DNA from: Pseudomonas sp. BN411
GTDB lineage: Bacteria > Pseudomonadota > Gammaproteobacteria > Pseudomonadales > Pseudomonadaceae
Assembly: GCF_029871235.1 (NCBI RefSeq)
Contig: NZ_SSOM01000042.1
Coordinates: forward strand, 34,967-98,966
Length of the DNA: 64,000 nucleotides
Direction of reading: 5' to 3'
Shown: positions 48,636 to 60,653 of the stretch, one piece after another
Layout of the letters: each line of letters starts with the position of its first letter
Position numbering within the stretch: position 1 is the stretch's first letter
Position numbers and translations under genes: made by a program
The notes under the pieces: generated by a model
What the model saw: only the letters and a program-made list of their open reading frames with translations
The model's database searches: none
Told to the model about the DNA's origin: nothing

Positions 48636-49115
48636 ATGGCCAAGCAAAAGAAACATCCGGAAGGCACCATCGCCCTCAACAAGAAGGCGCTGCACGACTA
48701 TTCCATCGAACAGAAATTCGAAGCCGGGCTGGCTCTCGCCGGCTGGGAAGTGAAGAGTCTGCGCGCCGGAAAAGCACAGCTGGTGGACAGCTATGTGCTG
48801 CTCAAGGACGGCGAAGCCTGGCTGCTCGGCAGCCACATCACCCCACTGAAGACCGCGAGCACCCACGTGATTGCGGACCCGGTGCGCACCCGCAAACTGC
48901 TCCTGCACAAGCGCGAGCTGGGCAAGCTGTTCGGGGCGGTTCAGCAGAAGGGCTATGCGTGCGTAGCGCTGTCCATCTACTGGAAGAAACACCTGATCAA
49001 GTGCGAGATCGCCCTGGCCAAGGGCAAGAAGGAATTCGACAAGCGCGCCACGGAGAAGGAACGCGATTCCGACCGCGAAATCGCGCGAGCCATGCGCACC
49101 AAGGGCAAGGAATAA
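48636..49115 (+). CDS. smpB: SsrA-binding protein SmpB
   Basis: Binds tmRNA and delivers it to stalled ribosomes. 159 residues: [34 protein letters not shown] (OB-fold RNA-binding core, family-specific), [13 protein letters not shown], and the basic C-terminal tail that enters the mRNA channel ([16 protein letters not shown]). ATG 48636 matches the family start but has no ribosome site upstream. The partner RNA gene ssrA lies 11.5 kb downstream in this window. Confidence 0.96.
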   Translation: MAKQKKHPEGTIALNKKALHDYSIEQKFEAGLALAGWEVKSLRAGKAQLVDSYVLLKDGEAWLLGSHITPLKTASTHVIADPVRTRKLLLHKRELGKLFGAVQQKGYACVALSIYWKKHLIKCEIALAKGKKEFDKRATEKERDSDREIARAMRTKGKE

Positions 49116-49130
49116 GCCCCACCCCAAAGA

Positions 49131-49158
49131 AACGCCGGGCAATGCCCGGCGTTTTTGT
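49131..49158 (+). terminator. Intrinsic terminator after smpB
   Basis: AACGCCGGGC-AAT-GCCCGGCGTT followed by TTTG TTT: a strong stem with T-run. Confidence 0.9.
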
Positions 49159-49210
49159 TTGTAGCTGCCATTGCCCCATGAAAGCGAACTCTGCCCGCTA
49201 AACGTTCGCC

Positions 49211-49978
49211 TCAGAGCCCCTGCCGCCGCTGCGACCGCGCCAACCGCTGCGCCTCCAGCTGACCTTCTTCCAGCACCTCCTGGACGTACTGGATGTGCTG
49301 ATGGGAAATCTCCCGCGCCTCCTCTGCGCGCCGCTCGATGATCGCCTCGTAAAGGGCACGGTGCTGCCTGGTCAGCATCTCGCGGGTTTCTCCACGCTGC
49401 AGATACATCCCACCGATATTGGTCACCACGTTGTGCTTGAGCAGGTCGAACAAGCCACGAATGGTGTGCAGCAGCACCGCGTTATGGCTGGCCTCGGCGA
49501 TCGCCAGATGGAAGCGCGCGTCCGCCGCGCCCTCCTCCGCTCGACTGGCCTTGCTGTCCGACGCGTAGCAGGCCTGCAAGTTCTCGTAAGCCTCGGCCAG
49601 GCGCTCGTGATCCACCTCGGTCGCCCGCTGCGCCGCGTAGTAGGCGCATGAACCTTCCAGGGTGTGGCGGAACTCCAGCAGATCGCGCTGGGCCTCGGGA
49701 TTGCTCTCCAACAGCTGCAGCAGCGGATCACTGAAAGTCGATCCCAATTCGGCCGCGACATAGTTGCCCCCGCCCTGCCGGCTGACCAGCAGCCCCCGCG
49801 CCACCAGCTTCTGGATCGCCTCACGCAATGAAGGGCGCGACACGCCGAATTGCTCGGCCAACGCACGCTCGGCAGGAAGCCGCTCACCGGCCTTCAAGGT
49901 GCCCTCGAGGATCATCGCCTCGAGCTGACTGACGATATCGTCCGACAAGCGGCGCTGACGTATCTGACCGAATCCCAT
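49211..49978 (-). CDS. lldR: FadR-subfamily lactate regulator LldR
   Basis: A 255-residue GntR/FadR-type repressor: winged helix (QLEAMILEGTLKAGERLPAERALAEQFGVSRPSLREAIQKL, about 15-75, shortened in motif terms to SRPSLREAI) and an all-helical FCD ligand domain with metal/ligand histidines (FRHTLEG, ARFHLAIAEASHN, QHRALYEAI). Divergent from lldP. Assigned LldR from the neighbourhood and from the matching TTGGTATTACCAA operator. Start ATG 49978 is preferred; an upstream frame adds unconserved residues. Confidence 0.92.
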   Translation of the reverse strand: MGFGQIRQRRLSDDIVSQLEAMILEGTLKAGERLPAERALAEQFGVSRPSLREAIQKLVARGLLVSRQGGGNYVAAELGSTFSDPLLQLLESNPEAQRDLLEFRHTLEGSCAYYAAQRATEVDHERLAEAYENLQACYASDSKASRAEEGAADARFHLAIAEASHNAVLLHTIRGLFDLLKHNVVTNIGGMYLQRGETREMLTRQHRALYEAIIERRAEEAREISHQHIQYVQEVLEEGQLEAQRLARSQRRQGL

Positions 49979-50302
49979 TGCTCTACCCAACCTTTCACGC
50001 CACCTCGGGCGGCCTTCAAACACAGCGCCTGCGGGGCGCGACGCGGCAGCCTAACCAGCCCGCCAGCCACGCACAAGAAGCGCACCTTCCATCTGCCGCT
50101 CGACCAAAGTCGCAACGCGGCAAATTGACACAAGGATAGTCCGGCTTTTACTCTGAGCCATCGCTTTTGTAAATTGGTATTACCAATTTAGGCGATACGC
50201 AGCGCCGACTCGGTCTTCGCCTGCCGCCGCGCCACGAGCGCAACGGTTTTCGCCCGATCCGGCAAACAGGCACTCCAAAAACAATTAGGGAGCCACCCCA
50301 CG
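49979..50302. promoter_or_regulatory. lldR-lldP divergent regulatory region
   Basis: A 324-bp gene-free gap. It contains a perfect -35 hexamer TTGACA (50125-50130) pointing to lldP with a weak TTTACT-like -10 16 bp on (50147-50152), the 19-bp dyad at 50171-50189, then about 110 bp of leader to the lldP start with AGGGAG before the ATG. No other reading frame in it looks coding. Confidence 0.6.
50171..50189. promoter_or_regulatory. LldR operator O1 (perfect dyad)
   Basis: AAATTGGTATTACCAATTT, a perfect 9-bp inverted repeat around one central T, of the FadR/LldR type (TNGTNNNACNA core). It sits just downstream of the putative lldP promoter. Confidence 0.85.
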
Positions 50303-51988
50303 ATGCAAACCTGGCAGCAGATCTATACCCCCCTTGGCAGCCTCGGGCTGTCGGCGCTCGTCGCACTGATTCCGATCATCTTCTTCTTCCTGGCCCTCGC
50401 GGTATTTCGCATGAAGGGCTACATCGCCGGCACCATCACCCTGGCGCTGTCCCTGGCGGTGGCGATCTTCGCCTTCCAGATGCCGGTGGACATGGCATTC
50501 GCCGCGGCCGGGTACGGCTTCGCGTACGGACTCTGGCCCATCGCCTGGATCATCGTCGCGGCGGTGTTCCTCTACAAACTCACGGTCAAGAGCGGCCAGT
50601 TCGAAGTGATCCGCAGCTCGGTGCTGTCCATCACCGACGACCAGCGCCTGCAGGTCCTGCTGATCGGTTTCTCCTTCGGCGCCTTCCTCGAAGGTGCCGC
50701 CGGCTTCGGCGCCCCAGTGGCCATCACCGCCGCCCTGCTGGTGGGCCTCGGCTTCAACCCGCTGTACGCAGCCGGCCTGTGCCTGATCGCCAACACCGCA
50801 CCGGTAGCCTTCGGCGCACTGGGCATCCCGATCATCGTTGCGGGACAAGTCACCGGCATCGACGCTTTCAAGATCGGCGCCATGACCGGCCGCCAACTGC
50901 CACTGCTGTCGATCATCGTGCCGTTCTGGCTGGTCGCCATGATGGATGGCTGGCGCGGCATCAAGGAAACCTGGCCGGCAGCCCTGGTGGCTGGCGCCAG
51001 CTTCGCCGTCACCCAGTACTTCACCTCCAACTTCATCGGCCCGGAACTGCCCGACATCACCTCTGCCCTGGTGAGCCTGGTATCCCTGACCCTGTTCCTC
51101 AAGGTATGGCATCCCAAGCGCGCCGAAGACCGCGAAGTGGTCGGCGTATCCGGTGGTGCAGCAGTGATGGGCGGTTTCGGCGGCCCGCGCAGTACCACTC
51201 CGTCGCCCTACAGTTTCGGCGAGATCCTCAAGGCCTGGTCGCCCTTCCTGATCCTGACCGTGCTGGTGACCATCTGGACCCTGAAACCCTTCAAGGCCAT
51301 GTTCGCCCCGGGCGGCGCACTGGAGCAGTTCGTCTTCCTGTTCGCCATTCCGCACCTGGACCAGTTGGTGATGAAAGGCGCACCCATCGTGGCCACCGCA
51401 ACCGCCATTCCGGCCGTCTACAAGCTCGACCCGGTGTCCGCCACCGGTACCGCGATCTTCTTCTCCGCGCTGATCTCCATGATCGTCCTGAATATCCATG
51501 TAAAAAGTGGTATTACCACTTTGAAGGAGACGTTCGTCGAGCTGAAGTGGCCGATTCTCTCCATCGGCATGGTGCTGGCCTTCGCCTTCGTCACCAACTT
51601 CTCCGGCATGTCCACCACCCTGGCGCTGGTTCTGGCCGGTACCGGTGCGGCCTTCCCGTTCTTCTCGCCGTTCCTCGGCTGGCTGGGCGTGTTCCTGACC
51701 GGGTCGGACACCTCGTCCAATGCCCTGTTCGGCTCCCTGCAGGCCACCACCGCACACCAGATCGGCGTCAACGACACCCTGCTGGTTGCGGCCAACACCA
51801 GCGGTGGCGTGACCGGCAAGATGATCTCGCCGCAATCCATCGCCGTGGCCTGCGCCGCCACCGGCATGGTCGGCAAGGAATCCGACCTGTTCCGCTTCAC
51901 CCTGAAGCACAGCCTGATGTTCGCCGCCATGGTCGGCCTGATCACCCTGGCCCAGGCCTACGTGTTCACCGGCTTGCTCGTTCATTAA
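50303..51988 (+). CDS. lldP: L-lactate permease
   Basis: Proton-coupled uptake of L- and D-lactate (and glycolate). 561 residues with a dozen or more membrane helices and the LctP-family blocks [38 protein letters not shown] and [14 protein letters not shown]. The segment VKSGITTL (51500-51523) is coded by A/T-rich codons unusual for the gene because the DNA forms a perfect LldR-type dyad. First gene of lldP-lldD-dld. Confidence 0.96.
   Translation: MQTWQQIYTPLGSLGLSALVALIPIIFFFLALAVFRMKGYIAGTITLALSLAVAIFAFQMPVDMAFAAAGYGFAYGLWPIAWIIVAAVFLYKLTVKSGQFEVIRSSVLSITDDQRLQVLLIGFSFGAFLEGAAGFGAPVAITAALLVGLGFNPLYAAGLCLIANTAPVAFGALGIPIIVAGQVTGIDAFKIGAMTGRQLPLLSIIVPFWLVAMMDGWRGIKETWPAALVAGASFAVTQYFTSNFIGPELPDITSALVSLVSLTLFLKVWHPKRAEDREVVGVSGGAAVMGGFGGPRSTTPSPYSFGEILKAWSPFLILTVLVTIWTLKPFKAMFAPGGALEQFVFLFAIPHLDQLVMKGAPIVATATAIPAVYKLDPVSATGTAIFFSALISMIVLNIHVKSGITTLKETFVELKWPILSIGMVLAFAFVTNFSGMSTTLALVLAGTGAAFPFFSPFLGWLGVFLTGSDTSSNALFGSLQATTAHQIGVNDTLLVAANTSGGVTGKMISPQSIAVACAATGMVGKESDLFRFTLKHSLMFAAMVGLITLAQAYVFTGLLVH
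51504..51522. promoter_or_regulatory. Second LldR-type dyad inside lldP
   Basis: AAAGTGGTATTACCACTTT, a perfect 19-bp dyad with the same GTGGTA/TTGGTA-T-TACCA core as O1, 1333 bp further downstream and inside the lldP coding sequence. The codons here (GTA AAA AGT GGT ATT ACC ACT TTG) break the local G/C-ending preference. Confidence 0.7.
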
Positions 51989-51996
51989 TGGCACTT

Positions 51997-52030
51997 CCGG
52001 GCTGCGTGCAGATGCAGCCCGGTTCCTTTT
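51997..52030 (+). terminator. Weak terminator-like hairpin between lldP and lldD
   Basis: CCGGGCTGC / GCAGCCCGG with an 8-nt loop and a TTCCTTTT tail. As lldD and dld follow in the same direction it probably lowers rather than blocks read-through. Confidence 0.6.
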
Positions 52031-52063
52031 CACTGCCCTGAAGCCCTGAATCGGATCGAATTC

Positions 52064-53209
52064 ATGATCATCTCCGCCTCCACCGACTACCGTGCCGCCG
52101 CCCAGCGCAAGCTCCCGCCCTTCCTGTTCCACTACATCGACGGCGGCGCCTACGCCGAGTACACCCTGCGCCGCAACGTCGAAGACCTGGCCAGCATCGC
52201 CCTGCGCCAGCGCGTGCTGCGGAACATGTCCGAGCTGAGCCTGGAAACCAAGCTGTTCGGCGAGACCCTGTCCATGCCGGTGGCGCTGGCCCCGGTGGGC
52301 CTGACCGGCATGTACGCCCGCCGCGGCGAAGTGCAGGCGGCCAAGGCGGCAGCGGCCAAGGGCATCCCCTTCACCCTGTCCACCGTTTCGGTCTGCCCGA
52401 TCGAAGAAGTGGCGCCGGCCATCAACCGCCCCATGTGGTTCCAGCTCTATGTGCTGAAGGACCGGGGCTTCATGAAGAACGCCCTGGAGCGGGCCAAGGC
52501 TGCTGGCGTGACGACGCTGGTCTTCACCGTCGACATGCCGGTGCCCGGTGCCCGCTACCGTGACGCGCACTCCGGCATGAGCGGCCCCAACGCACCGCTG
52601 CGTCGCATGCTGCAAGCCATGACCCACCCGTCCTGGGCCTGGGATGTGGGCCTGCTGGGCAAACCCCACGACCTGGGCAACATCTCCACCTACCGCGGCA
52701 ACCCCACGGGCCTGGCGGACTACATTGGCTGGCTCGGCGCCAACTTCGACCCGTCGATTTCCTGGAAGGACCTCGAATGGATCCGCGACTACTGGGAAGG
52801 TCCGATGGTGATCAAGGGCATCCTCGATCCGGAAGATGCCAAGGACGCAGTGAAGTTCGGCGCTGACGGCATCGTCGTCTCCAACCACGGCGGCCGTCAG
52901 CTCGACGGTGTGCTCTCCAGCGCCCGCGCTCTGCCGGCCATTGCCGATGCGGTGAAAGGCGAGCTGAAGATCCTCGCCGACTCCGGCATCCGCACCGGCC
53001 TGGACGTGGTGCGCATGCTCGCCATGGGCGCCGACACCGTGATGCTCGGCCGCGCCTTCGTCTACGCTCTGGCCGCAGCAGGCGGTGCGGGCGTGAGCAA
53101 CTTGCTGGACCTGATCGAAAAGGAAATGCGCGTGGCCATGGTGCTGACCGGCGCCAAATCCATCAGCGAGATCAACGCTGACTCGCTGGTACGCGAACTC
53201 GGCCGCTGA
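52064..53209 (+). CDS. lldD: L-lactate dehydrogenase (quinone, FMN)
   Basis: Membrane-associated FMN enzyme that oxidises L-lactate to pyruvate and passes electrons to quinone. 381 residues; the catalytic histidine is residue 275 in [13 protein letters not shown]-binding blocks [27 protein letters not shown] and [22 protein letters not shown] are intact. Second gene of the lactate operon, 75 bp after lldP. Confidence 0.96.
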   Translation: MIISASTDYRAAAQRKLPPFLFHYIDGGAYAEYTLRRNVEDLASIALRQRVLRNMSELSLETKLFGETLSMPVALAPVGLTGMYARRGEVQAAKAAAAKGIPFTLSTVSVCPIEEVAPAINRPMWFQLYVLKDRGFMKNALERAKAAGVTTLVFTVDMPVPGARYRDAHSGMSGPNAPLRRMLQAMTHPSWAWDVGLLGKPHDLGNISTYRGNPTGLADYIGWLGANFDPSISWKDLEWIRDYWEGPMVIKGILDPEDAKDAVKFGADGIVVSNHGGRQLDGVLSSARALPAIADAVKGELKILADSGIRTGLDVVRMLAMGADTVMLGRAFVYALAAAGGAGVSNLLDLIEKEMRVAMVLTGAKSISEINADSLVRELGR

Positions 53210-53266
53210 CCGGCCACCCAACTTCGGCGGGCCGTCCGCGGCCCGCGACAACAGACGGGACACCGC

Positions 53267-56080
<2,814 letters not shown>

Positions 56081-56085
56081 AAACC

Positions 56086-56148
56086 TGTAGGAGCGAGCTT
56101 GCTCGCGAAGCCCGAGCTCGATCTTTCGCGAGCAAGCTCGCTCCTACA
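56086..56148. repeat. Pseudomonas REP palindrome after dld
   Basis: Perfect 24-bp arms (56086-56109 and 56125-56148; TGTAGGAGCGAGCTTGCTCG...) with a 15-bp loop. This is the very common 'GTAGGAGCGAGCTTGCTCGC' intergenic palindrome of Pseudomonas, probably mobilised by RAYT-type enzymes and acting here at the end of the lactate operon. Confidence 0.9.
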
Positions 56149-56290
56149 AATGCCCCCCGCCACTGACGCAAAAAACCTGAACCCCAGCGGAAACAGGGCA
56201 GTCCACCCCATAAGCCCCGGGGTACACCCAGGGCTTATCCGTCTCGAACACACAGGCCTCAGCGCCGAAGAAACCGAGAGGAGACTTCCC

Positions 56291-56569
56291 ATGAAACGCA
56301 CTGTCCTGTTGATGACCGCTGCCCTGCTCGCCTCGCCCGCGTTCGCCGCGGGTGATCTGTGCAGCGTCAACCTGCAGAAACTCGACGACGCCATGGCAAC
56401 CAATACCGCCATTGACGAGCCGCTGCGCCAGCAAGTCCTGGAGCTGCGCATGAAGGCCGAACGGGCCCAGCAATTGGGTGACACCGAAGCCTGCATCAAT
56501 GCCACCACCCTGGCGCTGCAACGCCTGCAACAACCCGGCAACGAAGGCGGTGCCGACGAGTCCGGCTGA
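56291..56569 (+). CDS. Small secreted helical protein A
   Basis: Not a recognised family. 92 residues: signal peptide 1-20 (AFA-AGDLC), then a compact helical domain (CSVNLQKLDDAM, LRQQVLELRMKAERAQQLGDTEACINATTLALQRLQQ) that looks like a single TPR-like hairpin. Two cysteines could form a disulfide. Start ATG 56291 with GAGAGGAGA ahead. It shares its pattern with the next gene. Confidence 0.75.
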   Translation: MKRTVLLMTAALLASPAFAAGDLCSVNLQKLDDAMATNTAIDEPLRQQVLELRMKAERAQQLGDTEACINATTLALQRLQQPGNEGGADESG

Positions 56570-56770
56570 TGTAGGGTGAACTCGTTTGGATGCGAGCAAC
56601 CCCGCAACGCCGAGCGGTAGGGTGCGCCGTGCGCACCGCGATTATTCGACAGATCCGCGGCTGATCCCGGCATCGTTGCGCATGGCGACCGGTCGCCTCG
56701 CGCGACCTCCCGGCACCCGCCCGGAGCTTTCCTATACTGCTCAGCGGTTAACCCGAAAAGGAGGTCCGAC

Positions 56771-57016
56771 ATGCGCCGTATCGCCGTACTGCTTGCCGCC
56801 GCCCTGCTCAGTGCCCCCGTTCTTGCGTCACACTGCCCAGCGGACATGGCGAAGATCGACCAGATACTGAAGACCGATCCCCCTGCCGACCCCGCCGTGC
56901 TCGAACAGGTGAAAAAGCTCCGTGCCGAAGGCGAAGAGCTGCATAAATCCGGCGATCATGCCGAGTCAGAGAAAGTGCTGGCTGAAGCGCTGAACCTCTT
57001 GCAGGCCAGCGAATAG
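56771..57016 (+). CDS. Small secreted helical protein B (paralogue of A)
   Basis: 81 residues: signal peptide 1-19 (VLA-SHC), then CPADMAKIDQIL, VLEQVKKLRAEGEELHKSGDHAESEKVLAEALNLLQ. The spacing K-(L/I)-D, L-R-x-(K/E)-(A/G), G-D-x-(E/A) and A-L-x-L-L-Q lines up with protein A. Start ATG 56771 with AAAAGGAGGT upstream. Function unknown. Confidence 0.78.
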   Translation: MRRIAVLLAAALLSAPVLASHCPADMAKIDQILKTDPPADPAVLEQVKKLRAEGEELHKSGDHAESEKVLAEALNLLQASE

Positions 57017-57054
57017 GAAAGACCCAGGATCCCGCGCGAGCTGGATCCTGTTCC

Positions 57055-59973
57055 TCAGGCCTCCTGGCCCAGCAACGAAAGCGCCATCCGGCGCACCTGC
57101 TTCAGGTCTACCGGTTTGCTCAGGCAAGCGTCGGCGCCACGGCGGCGCGCTTCGGCCAGGAGTTTTTCATCCACCGCCGCGCTCACCACCAGCACAGGCG
57201 TCATCGCCAGGCGCGGGCTGGAGCGCACGAAGTCGAGCACATCCAGGCCATCGCCGTCGGGCAGGTCCAGGTCCAGCAGTAGCAGGGACGGGGTGATATC
57301 CGCCAGCAGCGCCAGCGCCTTGCCCACCGATCCTGCGCCACGCACCTCTGCCATGTCCCTCAGACCTTCCTGCAGCACCTTGAGGCAGGCCGGATGGTCT
57401 TCCACGCAGAGCACCTTCGGCTGCACCTGCCGCTCTTCCTCCTCGGGCCTGGCCGGCGCCGGGGGCTCGAACTCATCCTGCGCGGCGACGCTGGGCAGGT
57501 CGATCCAGAAACGGCTGCCGATATCCGGCGCGCTGCTGAAGCCCATTTCACCGCCCATCAACTCCGCCAGTTCGCGGCACAGCACCAGGCCGATGCCGGT
57601 GCCCGGAATGGTGGAATTCTCCCGGCCAAGGCGCTGGAAAGGCTGGAACAACATGGCCTGCTGCTCCTGGCTGAGACCCGGTCCACTGTCGGCCACCCAG
57701 AGGCGCACGGCCGCCGGGCGAACCTCGTAGCCCATGCTCACCATGCCTTGCGGGCTGTTGTACTTCACCGCGTTGGAGAGCAGGTTCAGCACCACCTGGC
57801 GCAGGCGGCGGGCATCGGCCATCACATGCAGCGATGGCACAGGCGGCGCCATCAATTGCAATTGCAGGCGGCGCGCCTGGAGTTCGGGCTGGATCAGCTC
57901 GCCGCAACTGGCCAGCAGCGGGCCGATATCCACAGGCTTGAGCTGCAGCTTCTGGCGGCGGTTCTCGATGCTCGACAGGTCGAGGATGTCGTCCACCAGC
58001 GAGGTGAGGTGACGGCTGGCGTTGACGATCTCCTGTGCGTAGTCGCCTTCCACCTTGCGGTCGTCCTGGCCTTCCGCCTCCAGGGCGATGAGCTGGGCGA
58101 AACCGTTGATCGCGTTGAGCGGGGTGCGCAGCTCGTGACTCATGCTGGACAGGAAGCGGCTCTTGGCCTGGCTCGCCGCCTGGGCCTCGCGGCTGGCAAC
58201 GCGCAGCTCTTCCTCCACCTGCTTGAGGCGGGTGATGTCCACATGGGTACCGGCCACCCGCAGCGCGCGGCCATCGGAGTCGCGCTCCAGCACCTTGCCG
58301 CGGCTGAGCAGCCAGGAATAACGCCCCTCCACATCGGCAAAACGGTACTCGGCGTCGAAGTTGTCCTGGTCGCTGACCGAAAACAGCATCCGTAGGCGAC
58401 GCACCCGCTCCACATCATCGGGGTGCACGCGTTCGTTGAATTCGGTGAAGGTGATGTTGTCGCTACGCAGCCCGAAGCGTTTGACGAAGCGCCCGCTCAT
58501 CTTCATCGACAGGGAAATGGCATCCACTTCCCAGAGACTTTCCGTGGTGCTTTCCAGTACCAGGTCGAGGTTGCGCCTGGCCTCCAGCCGCTCCTCCTCG
58601 CTGGCCTGCAATTGCGCGCCGCTGAGCTGCACGGCTTCAGCCAGCGCCTGCAGTTCAGCAATGCGACTGCTCGGCGCCGGCGGGCGGAAGTCGCCCTGGC
58701 CGATGCGTTTCATCATTCCCATGATCGCTGCCATGGGCGTGGCCAGCTCGCCACTCAGGCGCCGCGAACGCGACCACATCCAGGCGAAGAACAGCGCATA
58801 GAAGAAGCCGAGCCCGGCGATCAGCAGATAGCCGATCTGCTGGTAGCGCTCGGCGAGGCGGTTGGTTTCCTTGAAGATGTTGGCCTCATCCACCACCATC
58901 ATCAGCCGCCAGCCGGTCTGTGGAATCTCGGCCCAGGCCACCAGCTGCTTGCGCCCGCCCAGCTCCACTTCCTGGACATTGCCCTTGCCGGCAGCCATGG
59001 CCTCCAGCAGCGGCTGCATCTCGCGGTGGCGGGCCAGGTTGAAGTCTTCGGGCTTGAGCACCTCGCGGCGCACCGCCTCGTCATAGGAGAAACGGGTCAG
59101 CTCGCGCAGGCCGAAATCACGCTCGCCCGCTTCCGGCAGCGCCATGATGCTGTGATCGCGGCTCACCAGCATCGCGTAACCCTGCCACGGCACCTTCAGG
59201 CTGCCGATTTCGCCGAGCATCTGCCCCACGGTGATATCCAGCCCCACCACCCCTTCGAGGAAATCGCCCCGGTAGACCGGGGTGATCGCCGACATCATCC
59301 AGCCAAGGCCTGCCGGGTCGAGGTAAACATCGGTCCAGACCGTCTTGCGCTGCGGGTTGTGCTTGGCGTCGGCGAGGTAATAGAAGTTGTAGTTGGGTAT
59401 CACCATGTCATGGGGATACTGCTCGGGCGTCATGAAGAAGGGATAGATGCGGTTGTAGCTGTCCCAACTGTTGAAGTAGACCGCCGCCACCAGCGGGTTG
59501 GACTCGCGGATCGAACGCATCAGCGGGTCCACCTGGGACAGGCGCAGCGCCTTGTCGTGGTCCTGCTTCTCCACCGGCGTGCTGCTGGCGTAGAAGGAAG
59601 CGGCCCGGCCGTCGTCGGAGCGGGTGTAGAAGACGCCGTCGGAACTCAGCACATGGCGCTGCCGCTCCAGGTCATCCGGAGTGAAGTTGCGATCGTGCAG
59701 CGACCGGCCCACCGCATCGCGGAAAAGCCGCGTGGGCACCTCGATGCCCTGCAGGCGCATGTCGATCACCTTGCCCTCACGCAGCACCGCGCTGCTCAGG
59801 TCCTCCAGCGCACTCTGCTGCAGGTAGTCCACCTGGGCATCGCGAATCGCGCTGTTGGTCAACAGATAAGCCGTGATCAACACCGATTCGACCAGAATCA
59901 GCGGGATCAGGGCACTCTGTACGAAGGCGCGCCAGATCCACTGGCGCAAGGGGGTTCGGGCAGAACGCGGCAT
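57055..59973 (-). CDS. Hybrid sensor histidine kinase (dCache-PAS-HisKA-HATPase-REC)
   Basis: About 972 residues: TM helix near 18-40, a ~330-residue periplasmic double-Cache sensor (AVYFNSWDSYNRIYPFF, YLDPAGLGWMMSAITPVY, GVVGLDITVG), TM helix near 385-405, a PAS domain (WEVDAISLSMKMSGRFVKRFG), HisKA with phospho-His in SSMSHELRTPLNAI, HATPase (NLLSNAVKYN, GTGIGLVLC) and a C-terminal receiver (LLLLDLDLPDGDGLD; SKPVD lysine). No partner regulator is adjacent. Start uncertain: ATG 59973 has no clear ribosome site, and an in-frame ATG exists at 60027. Confidence 0.88.
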   Translation of the reverse strand: MPRSARTPLRQWIWRAFVQSALIPLILVESVLITAYLLTNSAIRDAQVDYLQQSALEDLSSAVLREGKVIDMRLQGIEVPTRLFRDAVGRSLHDRNFTPDDLERQRHVLSSDGVFYTRSDDGRAASFYASSTPVEKQDHDKALRLSQVDPLMRSIRESNPLVAAVYFNSWDSYNRIYPFFMTPEQYPHDMVIPNYNFYYLADAKHNPQRKTVWTDVYLDPAGLGWMMSAITPVYRGDFLEGVVGLDITVGQMLGEIGSLKVPWQGYAMLVSRDHSIMALPEAGERDFGLRELTRFSYDEAVRREVLKPEDFNLARHREMQPLLEAMAAGKGNVQEVELGGRKQLVAWAEIPQTGWRLMMVVDEANIFKETNRLAERYQQIGYLLIAGLGFFYALFFAWMWSRSRRLSGELATPMAAIMGMMKRIGQGDFRPPAPSSRIAELQALAEAVQLSGAQLQASEEERLEARRNLDLVLESTTESLWEVDAISLSMKMSGRFVKRFGLRSDNITFTEFNERVHPDDVERVRRLRMLFSVSDQDNFDAEYRFADVEGRYSWLLSRGKVLERDSDGRALRVAGTHVDITRLKQVEEELRVASREAQAASQAKSRFLSSMSHELRTPLNAINGFAQLIALEAEGQDDRKVEGDYAQEIVNASRHLTSLVDDILDLSSIENRRQKLQLKPVDIGPLLASCGELIQPELQARRLQLQLMAPPVPSLHVMADARRLRQVVLNLLSNAVKYNSPQGMVSMGYEVRPAAVRLWVADSGPGLSQEQQAMLFQPFQRLGRENSTIPGTGIGLVLCRELAELMGGEMGFSSAPDIGSRFWIDLPSVAAQDEFEPPAPARPEEEERQVQPKVLCVEDHPACLKVLQEGLRDMAEVRGAGSVGKALALLADITPSLLLLDLDLPDGDGLDVLDFVRSSPRLAMTPVLVVSAAVDEKLLAEARRRGADACLSKPVDLKQVRRMALSLLGQEA

Positions 59974-60114
59974 GGCGACGTCTCGGCTCAAAGGTCTTCC
60001 TGACAATAGCCTGCAATCATATAGCAAGCACCCATGACATTAGGTCAAAAGCAAGGTCGACGCTGCACCGCCTTATGCCGTAGAATCGCCCCCGTTGTAC
60101 ACCCTTGCAGTATT

Positions 60115-60489
60115 GGGGCCGATTAGGATTCGACGCCGGTAACAAAACTCTAGGGGCATGCCGAGCTGGTAGCAGACCTCGTAAATTAGCTGCTGCAAAC
60201 TATTAGTTGCCAACGACGACAACTACGGGGCGGCCCTCGCGGCCTAACCCTTCTGGCGGCTTCGGCTGCCAGCAGTCATAAGGGGATGCCTGTAAACCCG
60301 AAATGACTGTCAGATAGAACAGGATCGCCGCCAAGTTCGCTGTAGACGTAACGGCTAAAACTTATACAGCTCGCTCTGAGCACCCTGCCAGTCGGGCCGC
60401 AAAGAGCTAACTCAGTAGACTTGGCTAAGCATGTAGTCCCGAAAGCGGAGAGCTGGCGGACGGGGGTTCAAATCCCCCCGGCTCCACCA
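60115..60489 (+). ncRNA. ssrA: Transfer-messenger RNA
   Basis: Rescues stalled ribosomes by trans-translation. Begins GGGGCCGATTAGGATTCGAC and ends with the tRNA-Ala-like GGTTCAAATCC T-arm and encoded CCA; 375 nt. The tag frame at 60209-60247 codes ANDDNYGAALAA followed by TAA. A TAGAAT -10 (60081-60086) with TCGACG 18 bp upstream suits a processed precursor. The 3' end is the probable integration target of the following island. Confidence 0.96.
60455..60489 (+). other. Probable attL of genomic island at ssrA 3' end
   Basis: The 3' tRNA-like end of ssrA is directly followed by a tyrosine-recombinase gene, the standard layout after integration into tmRNA. The other junction, a repeat of this 3' segment, would be outside the window, so the core length is an estimate. 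Confidence 0.55.
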
Positions 60490-60533
60490 AACGCAAGTTT
60501 CCACATGTTCACACATGATCGGAAACACCCCTG

Positions 60534-60562
60534 AAAGCCCGCCCTGTGCGGGCTTTCTTGTT
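60534..60562 (+). terminator. Terminator between ssrA and integrase
   Basis: AAAGCCCGC-CCTGT-GCGGGCTTT followed by CTTGTTT; ends ssrA transcription before the integrase. Confidence 0.8.
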
Positions 60563-60653
60563 TCTACACATCCCCCAATAGATACACACAGCACAACCTG
60601 CCGTGTATCCTCCCCTGTACCCGAATCATAAATTGAAACTGAGGGGTACAAGG

